This document shows positions 1-8,238 of a DNA stretch of 22,869 nucleotides, piece by piece; the stretch's first letter is position 1; the number at the start of each line of letters is the position of its first letter. Below the pieces are notes generated by a model that saw nothing but the letters and a program-made list of their open reading frames with translations, had not been told where the DNA came from and did no database searches. Source of the stretch: an uncultured Collinsella sp. (GTDB lineage: Bacteria > Actinomycetota > Coriobacteriia > Coriobacteriales > Coriobacteriaceae). The position numbers and the translations under genes are program-made. The stretch is from NCBI GenBank assembly GCA_905194675.1, contig CAJJTG010000034.1:1-22869 (forward strand). Reading direction: 5' to 3'.

Positions 1-109
1 GACTTCTATCTATGTAACGAAAGTGCAATATGCTATATACGTTATATACAAGTTTACAGGTGCGGTAAAGTTGCGGGAGTACAGCAGCGCGAAGCGATGG
101 GGGACCGAT

Positions 110-760
110 ATGATCAAGGCCGTTATTTTTGACATGGACGGAACGCTGGTCGATACCGAGCGTTTGGGTATCAAGGCGTGGAAGGCGGGCGCGGCCGAGC
201 TGGGATTCGCGATTGATGATGCGCTGATCCATCAGTTTATCGGTCGCACGCTGCCCGATGTCATGGAGATCCTTGATGAGCATTACGGCAGCTGCGAAAC
301 CGCAGAGGCAATCTATCGTCGCCATAAGGAGATTCGCGACGAGATGGTCAAGATCGATCTGGAGCTTAAGGCCGGCGCCGCCGAGTGCCTCGACGAGCTG
401 CTGGCTGCGGGCTATCACGTGGGCCTCGCGACGTCGTCGCGCCACGTTACCGCCGAGCGCAACCTTAAGACGGTTGGCCTCTTTGACAAGTTTGAGACGG
501 TGACCTGCGGCGAGGACGTCGCGCACGGCAAGCCCGATCCCGAGATGTACCTGCTCGCCTGCGAGCGCGCGGGCTTTGCTCCCGAGGAGTGCGCCGTGGT
601 CGAGGACTCACGCAACGGCTGCGTCTCGGGCATCACGGCCGGCTGCCACGTCTTTGCCGTTCCCGATATCGTGCCGTTGCCGCAGGACGTGGCGGACGGC
701 TGCGAGGCCGTGCTCGATACGCTGTTCGATCTGCCGGCAGCGGTCAAGGCCGTGCGTTAG
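110..760 (+). CDS. HAD-family phosphatase (beta-phosphoglucomutase-like)
   Basis: A 216-residue haloacid dehalogenase superfamily hydrolase, subfamily IA, resembling beta-phosphoglucomutases and sugar-phosphate phosphatases. Visible motifs are DMDGTLVDT at residues 8-16 (nucleophile Asp8, acid/base Asp10), ATSS at 107-110 (motif II), Lys141-Pro142 (motif III lysine) and VEDSRNG at 164-170 (metal-binding acids). The helical cap lies between about residues 17 and 85. It is probably a cytosolic Mg-dependent phosphatase or phosphomutase; the substrate cannot be told from sequence. The frame is open from an upstream ATG at 23, but I chose ATG 110 because the HAD motif begins immediately after it and a GGGGGA ribosome site sits at 99-104. 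It converges on the next gene, with a palindrome between them. No partner genes in the window suggest a pathway. Confidence 0.9.
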   Translation: MIKAVIFDMDGTLVDTERLGIKAWKAGAAELGFAIDDALIHQFIGRTLPDVMEILDEHYGSCETAEAIYRRHKEIRDEMVKIDLELKAGAAECLDELLAAGYHVGLATSSRHVTAERNLKTVGLFDKFETVTCGEDVAHGKPDPEMYLLACERAGFAPEECAVVEDSRNGCVSGITAGCHVFAVPDIVPLPQDVADGCEAVLDTLFDLPAAVKAVR

Positions 761-848
761 CGTTTGCACGCGAGTTGCCATGCCCCGCGCCCGATCCCGC
801 GGGACGGTGGCGGCAACGGCGCCTGCGTGGAGGCGCTGACGCAGTCAG

Positions 849-893
849 CCCCTCTTATCACGCCAAGATTGCTGTTTTGGCTGATAAGAGGGG
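849..893. repeat. Intergenic palindrome between convergent genes
   Basis: CCCCTCTTATCA at 849-860 is exactly complementary to TGATAAGAGGGG at 882-893. An inner GCCAA/TTGGC pair lengthens the stem. It lies between two convergent genes. It has no T-run on either side, so it is more like a REP-type palindrome than a standard intrinsic terminator, although it could slow polymerase from both directions. Confidence 0.7.
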
Positions 894-961
894 CATTGTG
901 CTTTAAGCGACTGGGGCTGCGGCCTTGGTAAGGAGCTGGCGGAGGGTTATGACGCTACAAG

Positions 962-2167
962 TTACTCCAGGAGCCAGTCGATCACGTTGCGCTTGCGGAC
1001 TCCTTCGTAGTTCGCGTCCGCAAACAGCGTGTCGAGCGTAAGAAGCGTCTTGGGGTAGTTGTCTCGGACTTTCTTAAAGGGGGCCAACTCTCGATTGAGG
1101 GTGGTTTCGTCGAGCGTTGTGGCTGAAACCTGAAAATAGGCTGTCTCGTCTGAGTTTAGGGCAACAAAATCGATTTCCCCGCCGTCGATATCGCCCACGT
1201 AGACGTCGTATCCACGGCGTAGGAGCTCGAGATAAACAACATTTTCGAGGATATGACCGATATCGCTGCTTTGGGTTTTGACAAGAGCGCCTCTAAGTCC
1301 AAGGTCAACGGCGTAGTATTTGCCGTTTGTTGAAAGAAGCTGCCGACCACGCACGTTATAGCGCGGAGCAAAGTACAGCACAAGGCTGTCTGTTAAGCCT
1401 TTGAGGTACTTGGCTACGGTTTTATGGTCGGTTTTGTTGCCGTTGGACGAGAGCGTGTCGGAGATTTTTTTAATCGAGATCCGGTTTCCAATGCTATGGA
1501 GTAGGAACTTGGTGATATCGCGCAGGGTCGGGACGTCCGAGACCTTCAGGCGTTCGATAACGTCGCGTATGACGATGGTATCGTAGAGGCTCATAAGATA
1601 ATCGCGCGCCTGGGGTCCCTGAATACCCGTCTCGGCGATAAAGGGAAAAGAGCCCCGGGTGATGTACTCGTCAAATAACTGCGCGGGAGCCTTTCCGTCA
1701 TTGGTTTTTGCCGAGCAAAACTCTTTAAAGGATAGGGGCAGCATCTTGAGCTCTACGTAGCGACCGGAGAGCAAAGTAGCCAGCTCGCTCGAGAGCAGAT
1801 AGGCGTTGGAACCGGTTATGTAGAGGTCGACATTGTCCTTGATAAAAAGACTGTCGACGGCTTTTTCGAAATGCTCGACGTGCTGTATCTCGTCCAGAAA
1901 AACGTAGTTCATCTTATCGGGGACGAGTCTGGCGGAAATGTAGTCGTAGAGTGCTCTATATGACGTAAGCGACTCGAACTCCAGGTCTTCAAAGTTGAGG
2001 GATATAACCTGGTCACCTGTGATTCCATAATCGCGCAGGTAGCTACGGTAGATTTCGAATAGCTTTGATTTGCCGGACCTTCGCACGCCCGAAACGACCT
2101 TGATGACGTGCGAGTCTTTCCACGAAATGAGCCAGTCGAGGTACTGTTTGCGATCAATCAGATTCAT
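962..2167 (-). CDS. AAA ATPase with DUF4143 C-terminal domain
   Basis: A 401-residue protein of the widespread AAA_14/DUF4143 type. The N-terminal half is a P-loop ATPase: GVRRSGKSKL at residues 27-36 (Walker A), YVFLDEIQ at 88-95 (Walker B), ITGSNAYLL at 117-125 (sensor region) and the LPLSFKEF family motif at 143-150. A winged-helix-like middle segment covers about 210-270. The C-terminal part has a PD-(D/E)XK nuclease-like pattern (ENVVYLELLRRGY at 308-320, then EIDFVA and YFQVS at 331-348). The cellular role of these proteins is unknown; many are duplicated and horizontally mobile. The start at 2167 follows AAAGGGG four bases upstream. Codon use is less GC-rich than in neighbours and the upstream region is AT-rich, both compatible with acquisition by transfer. 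It appears to be a single-gene unit. Confidence 0.9.
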   Translation of the reverse strand: MNLIDRKQYLDWLISWKDSHVIKVVSGVRRSGKSKLFEIYRSYLRDYGITGDQVISLNFEDLEFESLTSYRALYDYISARLVPDKMNYVFLDEIQHVEHFEKAVDSLFIKDNVDLYITGSNAYLLSSELATLLSGRYVELKMLPLSFKEFCSAKTNDGKAPAQLFDEYITRGSFPFIAETGIQGPQARDYLMSLYDTIVIRDVIERLKVSDVPTLRDITKFLLHSIGNRISIKKISDTLSSNGNKTDHKTVAKYLKGLTDSLVLYFAPRYNVRGRQLLSTNGKYYAVDLGLRGALVKTQSSDIGHILENVVYLELLRRGYDVYVGDIDGGEIDFVALNSDETAYFQVSATTLDETTLNRELAPFKKVRDNYPKTLLTLDTLFADANYEGVRKRNVIDWLLE

Positions 2168-2180
2168 GAAACCCCTTTCT

Positions 2181-2300
2181 TGGCGAGAAAAAACTGGAGC
2201 AAAATCAATACTTATAGGAAATATCTAAAAATATGGAATTGAGTCTATTTTAACAAAATAGTTAATGAAAATTGGATTACATTCCATAAATATCCGTAGC
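2181..2300. other. AT-rich intergenic segment upstream of the AAA ATPase
   Basis: About 120 bases are strikingly A+T-rich compared with the surroundings, with runs such as ATATCTAAAAATATGG and TTTTAACAAAATAG. It must contain the promoter of the minus-strand ATPase gene, but several TATAAT-like hexamers are possible and I cannot choose one. The base composition suggests foreign origin together with the ATPase gene. Confidence 0.5.
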
Positions 2301-2338
2301 CGCAGGTCCGGCTAAACGGGGGGGCGCATGGGGCCAGT

Positions 2339-2381
2339 AAAAAACGCCGCAGCGGGCCTGTTTCCGTTGCGGCGTTTTTTT
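2339..2381 (-). terminator. Intrinsic terminator of the lacI-family gene
   Basis: Seventeen-base arms at 2339-2355 and 2364-2380 pair with one G-T wobble around an eight-base loop. The stem core is CGCCGC/GCGGCG and both outer ends are A/T runs. On the minus strand the hairpin is followed by TTTTTTA and starts two bases after the stop of the LacI-family gene. The symmetrical A and T runs mean it could work in both directions. Confidence 0.9.
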
Positions 2382-2382
2382 G

Positions 2383-3516
2383 TTACAAGTAGGCGCCCAG
2401 GTTGATGTCGGTTGTCGGGACCATGGGTTGGCCCGTCGGGTGCGGCTTGGCATTTTGGGTGCTTACGCGCTCGAGCAAGAAGGGACGCACGAGCTCCTGA
2501 CGGTTAATGTCCTCGGTGGCCGTGACCGTGGTGACGGTGCGTGCGGCGGAGCCGATGCGGACTCGTTTGGTCTTGGCGGCAGGTTTATCCTCGATTTGTT
2601 CCATGAGCAGCTGTACGCCCTTGCGGCCAATTTCGTAGCCCGGCGGCGCCACGGTGGTAAGGGGAACCGACCCGCTCCATGCAAGGGGGTTGCCGTCGCA
2701 GCCGGCCACACGGACCTGCTCGGGGACGAAGATGCCTTTGTCGGTCAGCGCCGAGATAACGCCCGAGGCCAATACGTCGGTCAGGCCGATGACAAAATCG
2801 GGGCGCTCGTCAGCAGGGCGTTCGGCAATCTGGGTACCGATGCTGTAGCCGTCGGCTGCGGTATTCCACTCTCCGGCATCGATGATCTCAATTTTGATAT
2901 CGGAATGCAGGGCAAGTGCTTTGTGGATGCCAAGGACGCGCAGGGCGAGCTGCATAAATGCCGCTCTGCCCACAACGGTGATATGGCGTGCGCCGCGGGC
3001 GATGGCGAGCTCGGCGATAATGCGCCCCTGTGCCTCGTTGTCGGCGGCCACGTAGTAACCGGGTTCTGAACAATGGACGTCCAGATGGACGATGGGGACG
3101 GGAATCTTGGTCATGGCGGGGTGCCAATCGGGGGACGCCATGGGCTGAACCATGACGCCGGACATCTGAGTGCCCATAAAGTAGCGCAGGTAATGGTCCT
3201 CGAGAATGTCGTCGTTATCGGCGTTGGCGATGAGCAGGTCGTAACCGTGTTTGCGCGCCTCGTTATGGGCGCCGCTGGCAATTTGGAGCGAGAAGCCGTG
3301 GTCGAGGCGGGGGAGAACCAAGCCAAAGGACTTGGTGGTGCCGCCTGCGAGCTGGCGGGCGCTTTGGTTGGGCAGGTAGCCCAGGCGATTGATGGTCTCG
3401 TTGATGAGTTTGAGGGTCTCGGGGCGCAGCTTTTCGGGGTGGTTGAGCGCGTTGGATACCGTGCCCAGCGAGACCCCCGCTTCGCGCGCGACGTCGCTGA
3501 TTTTCACCTTTGCCAT
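2383..3516 (-). CDS. LacI-family transcriptional regulator
   Basis: A 377-residue repressor of the LacI/GalR family. The N-terminus KISDVAREAGVSLGTVSNAL (residues 5-24) is a classic LacI helix-turn-helix, followed by the hinge helix QSARQLAGG at 51-59. A periplasmic-binding-protein-like effector domain follows from about residue 63, with typical segments such as FGLVLPRLDHGFS and VAGCDGNPLA. The C-terminus is extended by about 40 residues beyond the usual end. I chose ATG 3516, not the upstream ATG at 3561, because the HTH begins right there and AAAGGGG lies five bases upstream. The likely ligand is a sugar, but no sugar operon is in the window, so the regulon is elsewhere or it acts globally. 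It has its own promoter and terminator. Confidence 0.93.
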   Translation of the reverse strand: MAKVKISDVAREAGVSLGTVSNALNHPEKLRPETLKLINETINRLGYLPNQSARQLAGGTTKSFGLVLPRLDHGFSLQIASGAHNEARKHGYDLLIANADNDDILEDHYLRYFMGTQMSGVMVQPMASPDWHPAMTKIPVPIVHLDVHCSEPGYYVAADNEAQGRIIAELAIARGARHITVVGRAAFMQLALRVLGIHKALALHSDIKIEIIDAGEWNTAADGYSIGTQIAERPADERPDFVIGLTDVLASGVISALTDKGIFVPEQVRVAGCDGNPLAWSGSVPLTTVAPPGYEIGRKGVQLLMEQIEDKPAAKTKRVRIGSAARTVTTVTATEDINRQELVRPFLLERVSTQNAKPHPTGQPMVPTTDINLGAYL

Positions 3517-3526
3517 AGCGGCCCCT

Positions 3527-3540
3527 TTGATGCGTTTCAA
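3527..3540. promoter_or_regulatory. Candidate LacI-family operator (autoregulation)
   Basis: TTGATGCGTTTCAA has TTGA/TCAA arms around a central CG, the layout common in LacI-family operators. Two of the seven positions do not pair. It lies just downstream of the predicted transcription start and next to the ribosome site, where binding would repress the regulator's own gene. Inference only. Confidence 0.35.
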
Positions 3541-3551
3541 GTACAAGGCAG

Positions 3552-3582
3552 ATTGTAGCATCGCCCGCCCCTAGGGTGTCAA
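3552..3582 (-). promoter_or_regulatory. Promoter of the lacI-family gene
   Basis: On the minus strand TTGACA (3577-3582) is followed after 19 bases by TACAAT (3552-3557). The -35 box is perfect, but the spacer is two bases longer than ideal. The predicted transcript would begin about 30 bases before the start codon. Confidence 0.5.
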
Positions 3583-3621
3583 AACCTGCCAATTAGGGAC
3601 AGGTTAATTTTGGCAGGTTTT
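3581..3621. repeat. Palindromic repeat with AAAACCTGCC arms
   Basis: AAAACCTGCC at 3581-3590 and GGCAGGTTTT at 3612-3621 are exact complements, enclosing an A/T-rich loop that includes GGGACAGG. The words GGGACAGG and TTTTGGCAGG recur beside the CCACCACAAAGG elements, so this may be a related or composite unit. It borders the -35 box of the LacI-family gene. Confidence 0.6.
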
Positions 3622-3650
3622 ATCTGGGGAAACGCCGCTACTGCCCCGGA

Positions 3651-3683
3651 CCACCACGAAGGGGACAGGCACCTTTGTGGTGG
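3651..3683. repeat. CCACCACAAAGG palindrome, copy 1
   Basis: CCACCACGAAGG (3651-3662) faces CCTTTGTGGTGG (3672-3683) with one mismatch; the loop holds GGACAGGCA. The same core, in the opposite orientation, occurs at 3870-3922 and 5998-6036, so this is a dispersed repeat family. Confidence 0.75.
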
Positions 3684-3706
3684 TTTGAGCTGCCCGGGCC
3701 TTCAAT

Positions 3707-3765
3707 TGTCTCGATCTGTAACATCTGGACGGCAAAACCGGCTCTACCTGTTACAGATCGAGACA
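3707..3765. repeat. TCTCGATCTGTAACA palindrome, copy 1
   Basis: Seventeen-base arms (3707-3723 and 3749-3765) are perfect complements around a 25-base loop. The arm sequence is the same as that of the neighbouring element at 3790-3844, while the loops differ. No reading frame or T-run is associated with it. Confidence 0.8.
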
Positions 3766-3789
3766 TAGTGCAGGGGCCGAACCGTAATG

Positions 3790-3844
3790 TCTCGATCTGT
3801 AACACTAAGCCGGCTTATTGCGGCCCAGATGTTACAGATCGAGA
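3790..3844. repeat. TCTCGATCTGTAACA palindrome, copy 2
   Basis: TCTCGATCTGTAACA (3790-3804) and its exact complement (3830-3844) flank a 25-base loop containing AAGCCGGCTT, itself a palindrome. It follows copy 1 after 24 bases. Conserved arms with a different loop are typical of mobile REP-type units. Confidence 0.8.
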
Positions 3845-3869
3845 TCTTTCGCCGGGATAGGCCGCCGCC

Positions 3870-3922
3870 CCGGTCCAAACCACCACAAAGGTTCCTGTCC
3901 CCATTGTGGCGGTTTGGACCGG
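3870..3922. repeat. CCACCACAAAGG palindrome, copy 2 (long form)
   Basis: Arms of 22 bases (3870-3891 and 3901-3922) pair with two mismatches. The outer part reads CCGGTCCAAA and the inner part is the shared CCACCACAAAGG core; the short loop is TTCCTGTCC. It is the longest copy in the window. Confidence 0.78.
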
Positions 3923-3941
3923 CTGGGCATGTGTGCATCGG

Positions 3942-3974
3942 GTGGTATCTAAGTTGAGATACCACTTCTGGTAT
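3942..3974. promoter_or_regulatory. Nested GGTATC inverted repeats upstream of glmS
   Basis: GTGGTATCT (3942-3950) and AGATACCAC (3957-3965) form a perfect inverted repeat with a six-base spacer. The right arm is shared with a second perfect repeat, ATACCA-CTTC-TGGTAT (3959-3974). Three overlapping half-sites of one motif just upstream of a promoter suggest a cooperative operator for glmS. The regulator is unknown. A -10-like TACAAT lies at 3996-4001. Confidence 0.45.
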
Positions 3975-4075
3975 ATCAGCTTGCGCTTGCGTGAGTACAA
4001 TACTCGAACGTTATACGTCTCAGCGCCCCCTGTGCGTGGACGTCTTGCAGTCACGCGAACGAAGGGATTTATCCT

Positions 4076-5923
<1,848 letters not shown>

Positions 5924-5950
5924 CGGATGTTCCGGCGTTCCAACAGCCAG

Positions 5951-5989
5951 GGCCCGGCTCCGCGTCATCAGACGGAGCCGGGCCTTTTT
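5951..5989 (+). terminator. Intrinsic terminator of glmS
   Basis: GGCCCGGCTCCG (5951-5962) pairs perfectly with CGGAGCCGGGCC (5973-5984) and is followed by TTTTT (5985-5989). It lies 28 bases after the glmS stop. Confidence 0.93.
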
Positions 5990-5997
5990 GTACGGAG

Positions 5998-6036
5998 AAA
6001 CCACCACAAAGGTGCCTGTCCCCTTTGTGGTGGTTT
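5998..6036. repeat. CCACCACAAAGG palindrome, copy 3
   Basis: AAACCACCACAAAGG (5998-6012) pairs perfectly over 15 bases with its complement (6022-6036); the loop is TGCCTGTCC. It sits nine bases behind the glmS terminator and nearly touches the end of the convergent GntR gene. Confidence 0.8.
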
Positions 6037-6043
6037 TGGCAGG

Positions 6044-6775
6044 TTAGCGGAGCTTGCTGGTCTCGAAGTACTCGGGGAACTGGTCCAGAACCTCGGTTTG
6101 GTTGCGGAACATCATGTGCAGGTGCTTGCTGACCAAAAAGCTCGCTTCGATGGGGTCGCGACCGGCGATAGCGCGGCGAATCTGCTTGTGCTCGTTCACG
6201 ATGTCCTGATTGTCGAGAACCTGCGTGGCGGCGCGCAGCCAGCGGAAGCGCTCCAGGTCGGCATTGGTCTCCTCGAGCCACGACCACACGGTGCTGCGGC
6301 ATGCGATGCTAAAAATCATGTGATGCATGAGGTTGTCGCTCAAAAAGAAGCCGATGCGATCCTCTTCGGCCATGGCCTTTTCCTGCAGCACGATGGCGCG
6401 GTCGAGCTGCTCGATGCCGGTCGACGTGGCTCGCGCACAGCACTCCACAATCACCTGCTTTTCCAGATGTTCGCGGATGTAACAGGCACTCTCGGCAAGG
6501 GTGAGGTTGATGGGTGAGACGTAGGTGCCACTCTGGGGCACGGTGCGCACCAGGCCTTCCTGCGCCAAGCGAACCAAAGCCTCGCGCACGGGCGTGCGAC
6601 CCATATCCAGGTCGTCGCAAAGTTGCTTGACGCCCAGCTTTTCGCCCGGCTTGTAGTCCAGGTAGACGATTTTGCGTCGAATGGTGTGGTAGGACTGGTC
6701 CTGTAGGCTCGTTTCCTGCTCGCCGACGTGCATCGATTCTTCCATAGCGCCTCGCAACTGTTCTATCAAACTCAT
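6044..6775 (-). CDS. GntR-family regulator, FadR/FCD subfamily
   Basis: A 243-residue DNA-binding regulator. The winged helix covers about residues 27-88 (GVKQLCDDLDMGRTPVREAL at 48-67 is the recognition HTH, then LVRTVPQSGTYV as the wing). The all-helical FCD effector domain follows, with the usual metal-site pattern Asp147, His151, His196 and His218. FCD regulators generally sense small organic acids. It is divergent from the UPF0324 transporter gene with a 163-base shared upstream region, so it probably controls that gene, itself, or both. The start is uncertain: ATG 6775 has no clear ribosome site, while ATG 6745 has GAGG four bases upstream; both keep the HTH intact. Confidence 0.9.
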   Translation of the reverse strand: MSLIEQLRGAMEESMHVGEQETSLQDQSYHTIRRKIVYLDYKPGEKLGVKQLCDDLDMGRTPVREALVRLAQEGLVRTVPQSGTYVSPINLTLAESACYIREHLEKQVIVECCARATSTGIEQLDRAIVLQEKAMAEEDRIGFFLSDNLMHHMIFSIACRSTVWSWLEETNADLERFRWLRAATQVLDNQDIVNEHKQIRRAIAGRDPIEASFLVSKHLHMMFRNQTEVLDQFPEYFETSKLR

Positions 6776-6938
6776 ATGTCAGTTGTTAATTATGCCGCGA
6801 ATCAGCTTTCCGCGGTGGGTAATTCGGCTGTTGCCCAAGAACTATTGCGGCATCTTAGTCTGTGTTTGCGCAAGGCTGCGCTCAATGTTGCCGTATCATA
6901 AGCCGTCGCAAACGTGAAATAGAAAGAAGGAATCCCAT

Positions 6939-7973
6939 ATGCAACTGGCGAATATCGTACGCGAGCGCTGGAAGGGCGTCTTGTTCTGCCTGATCATCGC
7001 TATCCCCGCAACGCTGCTCGGCAAACAGATTGAGGTGGTCGGTGGGCCGGTATTCGCCATCCTCTTTGGCATGGTTCTGGCGCTCGTCTTTCCCAAGAAT
7101 CATCGCGAACAGCTCGCCGCCGGTGTCACCTATACGTCTAAAAAAGTCTTGCAGTACGCGGTTATCCTGCTTGGCTTTGGCATGAACCTCTCCCAGATTC
7201 TGTCCAAGGGCGCCCAGTCGCTGCCGATTATCGTGGCGACGATCTCGACCTCGCTTGTCATCGCCTTCGTGCTCTGCCGCGTTATGAACGTGCCGGGCAA
7301 GATCGCGACGCTTGTGGGTGTGGGTTCGTCGATTTGCGGCGGTTCTGCCATCGCCGCGACCGCGCCCGTCATTGATGCCGACGATCGCGAGATTGCCCAG
7401 GCTATTTCGGTCATCTTCCTGTTTAACGTTATCGCGGCGCTCGTGTTTCCGACGCTCGGCGGCATGCTCGGGCTGACCAACGAGGGCTTTGGCCTGTTTG
7501 CCGGCACCGCCATCAACGACACCTCGTCGGTAACGGCTGCGGCGAGCGCCTGGGACAGCATGCATCCCGGCGCCAATGTGCTCGAAAGCGCCACAGTGGT
7601 CAAGCTCACCAGGACGCTGGCCATTATTCCCATTACGTTGGCTCTCGCATGCTGGCAGATGCATCTGGCGCGCAAGGCCGGCGGCGACGCCAAAAGCACG
7701 TTCTCGCTTAAACGCGCGTTTCCCATGTTCGTGCTGTTCTTTGTGCTGGCGAGCGTAATCACCACGGTGCTTCAGCTTCCCGCGTCCGTTACGGCGCCTA
7801 TCAAGGAGCTGTCGAAGTTCTTTATCGTGATGGCTATGGCGGCTATTGGTTTCAATACCGATATCGTTGAGCTGGTCAAAAAGGGCGGTAAGCCCATTGC
7901 GCTGGGCCTTTGCTGCTGGATTGGCATTGCGTGCATGAGTTTGGGAATGCAGCACGTGCTGGGAATCTGGTAG
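6939..7973 (+). CDS. UPF0324 family membrane protein (putative sulfate exporter family, YeiH-like)
   Basis: A 344-residue polytopic inner-membrane protein of the YeiH/UPF0324 family (Cons_hypoth698), with about ten hydrophobic segments. Family signatures are visible: VGVGSSICGGSAIAATAPVI at residues 126-145, FAGTAINDTSSVTAAA at 187-202 and VKLTRTLAIIP at 221-231. The family is called 'putative sulfate exporter' by analogy with TauZ-type proteins; the true substrate is unproven. Length is typical. ATG 6939 follows AAAGAAGGAA at a good distance. The divergent GntR/FCD gene is the likely local regulator. Nothing else in the immediate neighbourhood links it to sulfur, although a cysE gene is 8 kb away. 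No terminator with a T-run follows; a palindrome lies at 8026-8090. Confidence 0.88.
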   Translation: MQLANIVRERWKGVLFCLIIAIPATLLGKQIEVVGGPVFAILFGMVLALVFPKNHREQLAAGVTYTSKKVLQYAVILLGFGMNLSQILSKGAQSLPIIVATISTSLVIAFVLCRVMNVPGKIATLVGVGSSICGGSAIAATAPVIDADDREIAQAISVIFLFNVIAALVFPTLGGMLGLTNEGFGLFAGTAINDTSSVTAAASAWDSMHPGANVLESATVVKLTRTLAIIPITLALACWQMHLARKAGGDAKSTFSLKRAFPMFVLFFVLASVITTVLQLPASVTAPIKELSKFFIVMAMAAIGFNTDIVELVKKGGKPIALGLCCWIGIACMSLGMQHVLGIW

Positions 7974-8025
7974 AGAAGTAGCTTATTTGCGTGCTGCGTG
8001 CTGGCGAGCGCATCCTCGCGGTGGA

Positions 8026-8090
8026 GCGATAGGAGCTCTTGCGGGTATGGCTTGTCCGCAGGTTTATAGGTCCCGAAGAGCTCTTATCGC
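8026..8090. repeat. Intergenic palindrome with GAGCTCTT arms
   Basis: Fifteen-base arms at 8026-8040 and 8076-8090 pair with one mismatch (GCGATAGGAGCTCTT against AAGAGCTCTTATCGC). The 35-base loop holds a smaller TGCGG/CCGCA hairpin. It lies in the 265-base gap between the transporter and the next gene and could limit read-through, but no T-run follows. Confidence 0.6.
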
Positions 8091-8238
8091 CCCGCCAGGA
8101 TGGCGATGCGGGGCAACTCATATACTCGCAGGACGGCGGCTTCTGCCCTATAGTGTTTGGTGAGCAATATCGTTCAATTTTGAAACACTCGCCCGCGCGG
8201 CCGTCGGTGGCGGCGTGGCGCCGAGGACGGGGCGCAAT

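Noticed and set aside
258..906. Overlapping frames inside and after the HAD gene
   Set aside because: Arg/Ser-rich alternate-frame translations of the HAD gene without independent support.
2380..3558. Two plus-strand frames (229 and 161 codons) opposite the lacI-family gene
   Set aside because: Gly/Val-rich antisense translations; the minus strand has a complete LacI protein with promoter and terminator.
3651..3922. CRISPR array
   Set aside because: The repeats are palindromes of two different families with irregular spacing, not identical direct repeats with regular spacers, and there are no cas genes.
4002..4075. glmS ribozyme in the glmS leader
   Set aside because: The leader is short and I do not see the conserved ribozyme core; this element is mainly found in Firmicutes.
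6882..7955. A 357-codon minus-strand frame opposite the UPF0324 gene
   Set aside because: Highly charged composition without motifs; the plus strand encodes a clear membrane protein.
8091..8238. Sigma-54 promoter near the activator-like gene
   Set aside because: No GG-N10-GC pair of TGGCAC/TTGC type was found, and the regulator itself lacks the sigma-54 contact loop.
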